Positions 60,410 to 64,000 of a stretch of DNA of 64,000 nucleotides are shown here, piece by piece (the first letter of the stretch is position 1; the number at the start of each line of letters is the position of its first letter). The translations under genes were made by a program, and so were the position numbers. The notes beneath the pieces were generated by a model that had not been told where the DNA came from, did not search any database, and worked only from the letters and a program-made list of their open reading frames with translations. The stretch covers positions 11,570 through 75,569 of the forward strand of contig JBEIHF010000008.1 of NCBI GenBank assembly GCA_040381535.1, given 5' to 3'. This DNA comes from Micavibrio_A sp040381535 (GTDB lineage: Bacteria > Pseudomonadota > Alphaproteobacteria > Micavibrionales > Micavibrionaceae).

Positions 60410-61806
60410 GATCCTCTTGTCCTTGTGTACAGCAAGGAGAGAGCGCATGAAATAATCCGGTCGTCGGCATCGCTGGCACGGCTGGTCAGGATAATCGGGA
60501 CTTTTGCGCCCAGCACGATCCCGGCCCCCTGTACCCCAGAGAAATATCGTAGCTCCTTATAAAGCATGTTGCCGGATTCAATATCGGGCACGACCAGAAT
60601 ATCCGCATCGCCTGCAACCGGCGAATTGATACCCTTGATCTTGGCGGATTCACGCGATACGGCATTGTCGAAGGCCAGAGGCCCATCGAGAATCGAGCCT
60701 GTGATCTGCCCACGCTCAGCCATTTTGCAAAGCGCCGTGGCATCGAGCGTCGAAGGGATTTTCTCATTGACGGTTTCCACTGCCGATAAGATCGCCACCT
60801 TTGGCGTTCCGAGCTTGAGCGCCTTGAAAAGATCAACCGCGTTCTGGACGATATCTTTTTTATCCATTAAGTTCGGTTTGATATTCAAAGCGGTGTCGGT
60901 CAGGAACAGGGGTTTTGGATAGCTTGGTACGTCCAGCACAAAGACATGACTCATGCGCCTGCCGGTACGCAGACCTTTTTCTTTATCAATAACTGCAATC
61001 ATTAATTCTTCTGTGGCGAGTTTTCCTTTCATCAGGGCCTCCACTTTCCCCAGTAACGCCATCTCAACCGCAGCGGCAGCCGCCGCGTGACTGTGCGGGG
61101 TTGGAAAAATGGTGTAGGCGCTGATATCGATATGGGCGTCTTGTGCGACCTTACGGATTTTGTCTTCCGGCCCTACCAGCACCGGCTCTATAATACCGGC
61201 TTTTGCAGCCTCTATCGCTCCTGATAATGAAATAATATCGACAGGATGTACCACGGCGACTTTAAGCGGCTTTAAACCTGATACCTTGCCCAGCAGCCAT
61301 TTATCATAGTTATGCGATGCCGTTTTCATCTGCACTTCCGGCAAAGGCACGGCGTTCCAGCAGATCCGCTCCGGTGATGCCAATGCCAAGGCTTCCCCTG
61401 AAACGACATGATCGCCTTTTTGATTAACGCACAGCGTTTCAAACGTAAGATGCTTGTGTTCATCATCTTTTTTAATAACCTTGATCGATGCCGTAATTGT
61501 GTCGTTCAGGTGTACAGGATGGAGGAATTCGAGGGTTTGCTTAAGGTATATTGTGCCAGGACCTGGTAGATGCATTCCCAGCAACACAGAGAACATGGAT
61601 CCCATCCACATGCCATGGCCAACGATCTGGTGGAAAACATCGGTCTTCGCATAGGCTTCATCAAGATGCGCAGGGTTCATATCGCCCGTGACAGTCGCGA
61701 ATAATTGAATATCCTGCTTGGTCAACGTGCGTGTTATATGTGCCGCATCGCCGACATTGATTTCATCATAGGTCTTGCTGGTAATAGATATTCCGGAATT
61801 ATTCAT
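60406..61806 (-). CDS. bifunctional MaoC-like enoyl-CoA hydratase/phosphate acyltransferase
   Basis: 466 residues. Residues about 12-150 are a MaoC hot-dog domain ('FATVTGDMNPAHLDEAYAKTD', 'GHGMWMGSMFS'); residues about 180-466 are a phosphate acetyl/butyryltransferase domain ('VAVVHPVDIISLSGAIEAAKAG', 'GSILDGPLAFDNAVSRESAK', 'VVPDIESGNMLYKELRY'). The fusion is common in alphaproteobacteria and other bacteria. It produces acyl phosphate from acyl-CoA for the adjacent kinase; the hydratase half hints at short-chain hydroxyacyl-/enoyl-CoA handling. Confidence 0.92.
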   Translation of the reverse strand: MNNSGISITSKTYDEINVGDAAHITRTLTKQDIQLFATVTGDMNPAHLDEAYAKTDVFHQIVGHGMWMGSMFSVLLGMHLPGPGTIYLKQTLEFLHPVHLNDTITASIKVIKKDDEHKHLTFETLCVNQKGDHVVSGEALALASPERICWNAVPLPEVQMKTASHNYDKWLLGKVSGLKPLKVAVVHPVDIISLSGAIEAAKAGIIEPVLVGPEDKIRKVAQDAHIDISAYTIFPTPHSHAAAAAAVEMALLGKVEALMKGKLATEELMIAVIDKEKGLRTGRRMSHVFVLDVPSYPKPLFLTDTALNIKPNLMDKKDIVQNAVDLFKALKLGTPKVAILSAVETVNEKIPSTLDATALCKMAERGQITGSILDGPLAFDNAVSRESAKIKGINSPVAGDADILVVPDIESGNMLYKELRYFSGVQGAGIVLGAKVPIILTSRASDADDRIISCALSLLYTRTRGS

Positions 61807-61818
61807 TTTTATCTTTCA

Positions 61819-62592
61819 TCAGTCCATTATTTTGTACCCTGCATCAATCATGTGTATTCCACCTGTAATATTTTTAGCCAGGTCACTCACCAAGAACGCG
61901 GCCATATTACCTATGTCGCCCAAGTCGACCAGTCGATGCATGGGCGCTTTTAAAAGGCTTGTCTCTAGAATCTCATCAAAATGGGCGATAGCTGAGGCCG
62001 CGCGGGTTTGCATCGCGCCGGGAGAGAGTGCATTAACACGGATATTCTTCTCGCCAAGCTCTGCGGCCAAATAGCGGGTTGCTGATTCAAGCGCGGCCTT
62101 GACTGGCCCCATCAGTCCATAATTCTCTACGACCTGTTCGCCGCCCATATAGGAAACTGTTAACAGGCTGCCGCCCTGTTTCATTAATGGTTCGGCTAGT
62201 TTGGCCATACGGATAAAAGAATGACAGGAAATATCCATGGCTTCGAGAAAACCTTCTTTAGAGCAATCGGTCACGCGTCCCCGCAGATCTAATTTTGGCG
62301 CATAAGCAATGGAATGCAGAAGAAAATCCAATTTACCCCAATTGTTGGATATAGCCTCAAAAACATCTTCTATCTGTTGCTTATTCTGAACATTACACGG
62401 CAATATGATTTCCGCAGACAGTTTTTCGGCCAATGGCTTGACGTATTTTTCAGCTGCTTCATTCAAATAAGTAACCGCTAGATCGGCGCCCGCATCATGA
62501 AAAATCCGAGAGCAGCCGTAAGCAATACTGTTCTCGTTGGCAATCCCGACGATAAGTCCTTTTTTACCCTGAAGATCTAGTAAGGCAGCCAT
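61819..62592 (-). CDS. fabI: enoyl-[acyl-carrier-protein] reductase (NADH), FabI type
   Basis: 257 residues. 'GLIVGIANENSIAYGCSRI' is the FabI cofactor motif; the active site is Tyr148-x9-Tyr158-x6-Lys165 in 'SYMGGEQVVENYGLMGPVK'. Completes each fatty-acid elongation cycle by reducing enoyl-ACP. In operon with the MaoC-Pta gene (12-base gap) and the host-attachment gene. Whether it is the main FabI or a second copy specialised for this operon cannot be told here. Confidence 0.92.
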   Translation of the reverse strand: MAALLDLQGKKGLIVGIANENSIAYGCSRIFHDAGADLAVTYLNEAAEKYVKPLAEKLSAEIILPCNVQNKQQIEDVFEAISNNWGKLDFLLHSIAYAPKLDLRGRVTDCSKEGFLEAMDISCHSFIRMAKLAEPLMKQGGSLLTVSYMGGEQVVENYGLMGPVKAALESATRYLAAELGEKNIRVNALSPGAMQTRAASAIAHFDEILETSLLKAPMHRLVDLGDIGNMAAFLVSDLAKNITGGIHMIDAGYKIMD

Positions 62593-62595
62593 CCT

Positions 62596-63111
62596 TCAGT
62601 CCTGAAACCAGACAACATCTTTTAGGTGATCTCTGATGTTATTCTCGGACAGATTAGTTAAATCCTTGTCGATTTCTATCGTAACGCGGGCATGTACAGC
62701 TTTACTTAACGCGGATCTGATGTCGCCCAGAGTATGTGGCGCAGCGACTACCGCCAGTCGGTCGAAGGCCTTTTCTCTTTCCGCTTCTTCAAGCCACAAG
62801 GACAGGCTATGAATAAACGCCTTATCCCCGTGATGCTGTTTTTCTTGCCGTGGGTCATGGCCATGCCCCGCGCCACTATCGCCTGCTCTGGCCATACTGT
62901 AATTATCGGTTTTTCCTAGCTGGGCTTTGCCCTCGATTGCGGTGGCATCGCCGATCATTTCCAGACCATCAGGCGTTATCTTGTAAATATGAGCCTTCAT
63001 ACGGTCAGCAACGATAACCCACAGGCGCGGAACATCATGTCCGCCATGGGTATGTTTGTCATTGGCAGCTTCACGGAAGCCTTTTTCAGCCAGCGCGCCG
63101 GTTAATTTCAT
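62596..63111 (-). CDS. host-attachment (baeRF-type) family protein
   Basis: 171 residues. Family pattern: 'RLWVIVADRMKAHIYKI', a glycine/histidine-rich middle ('DSGAGHGHDPRQEKQHHGDK'), 'LEEAEREKAFDRLAVVAAPHTLGDIR' in pieces and 'EIDKDLTNLSENNIRDHL'. This is the small protein annotated as host attachment protein in many proteobacteria, related to eRF1/RNase-E-like folds; the name does not prove a role in host contact, and stress or ribosome-related roles are proposed. Typically neighbours acetate kinase/FabI genes as here. Confidence 0.82.
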   Translation of the reverse strand: MKLTGALAEKGFREAANDKHTHGGHDVPRLWVIVADRMKAHIYKITPDGLEMIGDATAIEGKAQLGKTDNYSMARAGDSGAGHGHDPRQEKQHHGDKAFIHSLSLWLEEAEREKAFDRLAVVAAPHTLGDIRSALSKAVHARVTIEIDKDLTNLSENNIRDHLKDVVWFQD

Positions 63112-63283
63112 AAATAGAATCCTTTCTTGAACCGCTTTCTTCGTGGGACAGATCGAGGGCTAAATTTGTGGCCGAAAGAGTCTGTGGTCCGTAAAGCCCC
63201 GCGCCACCTTCGTTATCCCATCGGAGGATTGCCCCCTGCCTCTGGGATATATCTTGAATAGATTCTGATTTATGATGGAACAT
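63086..63283 (-). CDS. small uncharacterised protein, 65 codons
   Basis: Open frame between the Dps gene and the host-attachment gene, overlapping the latter by 26 bases. AAGGAAGGA lies 12 bases upstream of the ATG at 63283 (an ATG at 63307 is also possible). The product starts MFHHKSESIQDISQ and has no transmembrane segment or motif I recognise. Coding status is uncertain; the overlap and the ribosome-binding site argue for it, the lack of family resemblance against it. Confidence 0.35.
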   Translation of the reverse strand: MFHHKSESIQDISQRQGAILRWDNEGGAGLYGPQTLSATNLALDLSHEESGSRKDSIYEINRRAG

Positions 63284-63313
63284 AGCCAGATGCATTCCTT
63301 CCTTCATTCATTA

Positions 63314-63808
63314 TTATTTCACTATACTACGTAGCATCCACATTGCTTTTTGATGTGCTGAGATTCTTTCAACCATCACATTTTCAGTCTCGTCATCATG
63401 CGCTTTTACGGAAGCTTGCTTTGCTAACTGGCAGCTTTTTACAACGGCCTCGTTCAACGTCATCAAGTTATGCACCATGCGATAAGCACGAACATTGGCG
63501 TCAGTTTCTTTATTCAGAGAATTCGACGTTGTCTTTAGAATTTTAAGAAGATTGTCACCTTCAAAAGGCAAGGCATAATCGTCTAGAGCACGGATACGCT
63601 CAGCAATACCATCAATCGCCTGAAACAGTTCGTTGTATTGCTCATCGAAAAGTTTATGCAGGGAAACAAAGTTTTCGCCTTCCACATTCCAGTGATAATT
63701 ATGCGTTGCCAGATACAATCCATAAGTGCTTGCCAGAACATCCTGCAAAGTCTTGGCAACAGGGTTATTGGATTGTTTAGGTTGATGCAGGGTTACAGCA
63801 GTCGTCAT
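63314..63808 (-). CDS. dps: Dps/ferritin-like DNA-protecting protein
   Basis: 164 residues from the ATG at 63808, which follows a perfect AGGAGG. Dps features: 'LQDVLASTYGLYLATHNYHWNVEG' with the His and Asp/Glu ligands of the inter-subunit ferroxidase site ('HNYHWNVEG', 'LHKLFDEQYNEL'), 'DGIAERIRALDDYA' and the helical tail. Dps forms a 12-mer that oxidises and stores iron and shields DNA under oxidative stress or starvation. Encoded at the head of the stress/low-energy gene run. Confidence 0.9.
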   Translation of the reverse strand: MTTAVTLHQPKQSNNPVAKTLQDVLASTYGLYLATHNYHWNVEGENFVSLHKLFDEQYNELFQAIDGIAERIRALDDYALPFEGDNLLKILKTTSNSLNKETDANVRAYRMVHNLMTLNEAVVKSCQLAKQASVKAHDDETENVMVERISAHQKAMWMLRSIVK

Positions 63809-63980
63809 TATTCCTCCTATTTGCAAGAATTATTGGCTTTCGATGGGCAAACGGATGAAAACACTTATCGTTCAAAAAAGAATTTTAATTAATAATTTGC
63901 TTTTAGTATTTATAGGGAGATTGCTTAACAATATTGAACTAGGCCTTTTGGATTGATCTTTAGGCAGAACATGAAACTTG

Positions 63981-64000
63981 AAGTTAAAAGTTAAAAGTTA
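63981..64000. repeat. short tandem heptamer array at the window edge
   Basis: AAGTTAA is repeated almost three times up to the last base, so the array may continue outside the window. Upstream 63809-63980 is AT-rich and carries no gene; it must include the dps promoter. Confidence 0.5.

Overview
The window looks like chromosomal DNA of a free-living Gram-negative bacterium, most probably an alphaproteobacterium. Evidence for this includes an IalB-family protein, a PA0069-type radical SAM protein, TPR plus GT41 proteins of the kind that glycosylate Caulobacter flagellin, a flagellin behind a sigma-54 promoter, lipoproteins and periplasmic signal peptides. The genes are tightly packed with many ATGA, GTGA and TGATG overlaps. 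I saw no rRNA, tRNA, CRISPR array or intact insertion sequence. The genus is not decided by the sequence; a Micavibrio-like or Rhodospirillales-like lineage is only a guess.

Layout. 1-7074: exopolysaccharide genes (GumK-like glucuronosyltransferase cut by the window edge, secreted GH5 glycosidase, and on the minus strand a WbaP-type initiating transferase, a GT26-GT4 fusion and a Wzy/ligase-like membrane protein). 7242-12415 (minus): an unusual three-gene unit of a long coiled-coil protein, a ClpB-like AAA+ protein with a degenerate first ATPase domain, and a membrane-anchored cysteine-containing protein, preceded by a 26-codon leader ORF. 12707-17156: phospholipase D family protein, EEP-family hydrolase, radical SAM protein and DusB. 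17225-31123: a glycosylation island with CDP-sugar genes (RfbF, RfbG, epimerase, C-methyltransferase, reductase), an acetyltransferase, an FkbM methyltransferase, three TPR-GT41 (OGT-like) proteins plus the remnant of a fourth, and a flagellin carrying an inserted C-type lectin domain. 31310-34843: a giant S8 protease with a P-domain and RTX repeats. 35020-37743: ABC-F ATPase and a CvfB-like S1 protein.

38036-44576 (plus): an operon-like run of thermostable-hemolysin family protein, AMP-dependent ligase, TenA/haem-oxygenase-fold enzyme, SDR, TPR protein, two-component system and DUF423 protein; this looks like a biosynthetic unit for an unknown acyl product. 44573-46242: VIT-family transporter and an SDR lacking the catalytic tyrosine. 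46393-54283 (plus): a two-component system followed by FAD oxidoreductase, DUF1365, cyclopropane-fatty-acid-synthase-like protein, chalcone-isomerase-like protein, DUF3833 lipoprotein, esterase lipoprotein and SDR, a set known in other proteobacteria for membrane fatty-acid modification. 54376-55294: an IalB gene flanked by 13-bp inverted repeats. 55307-63808 (minus): stress and low-energy metabolism genes (K+ channel, Ca2+-type P-ATPase, OsmC, rhodanese, acetate kinase, MaoC-Pta, FabI, host-attachment protein, Dps).

The strongest candidates for undescribed biology are the lectin-bearing flagellin with its co-transcribed OGT-like enzyme, the AAA+/coiled-coil/membrane unit, and the thermostable-hemolysin operon. 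No similarity search could be run; family names rest on motifs and remembered family patterns.
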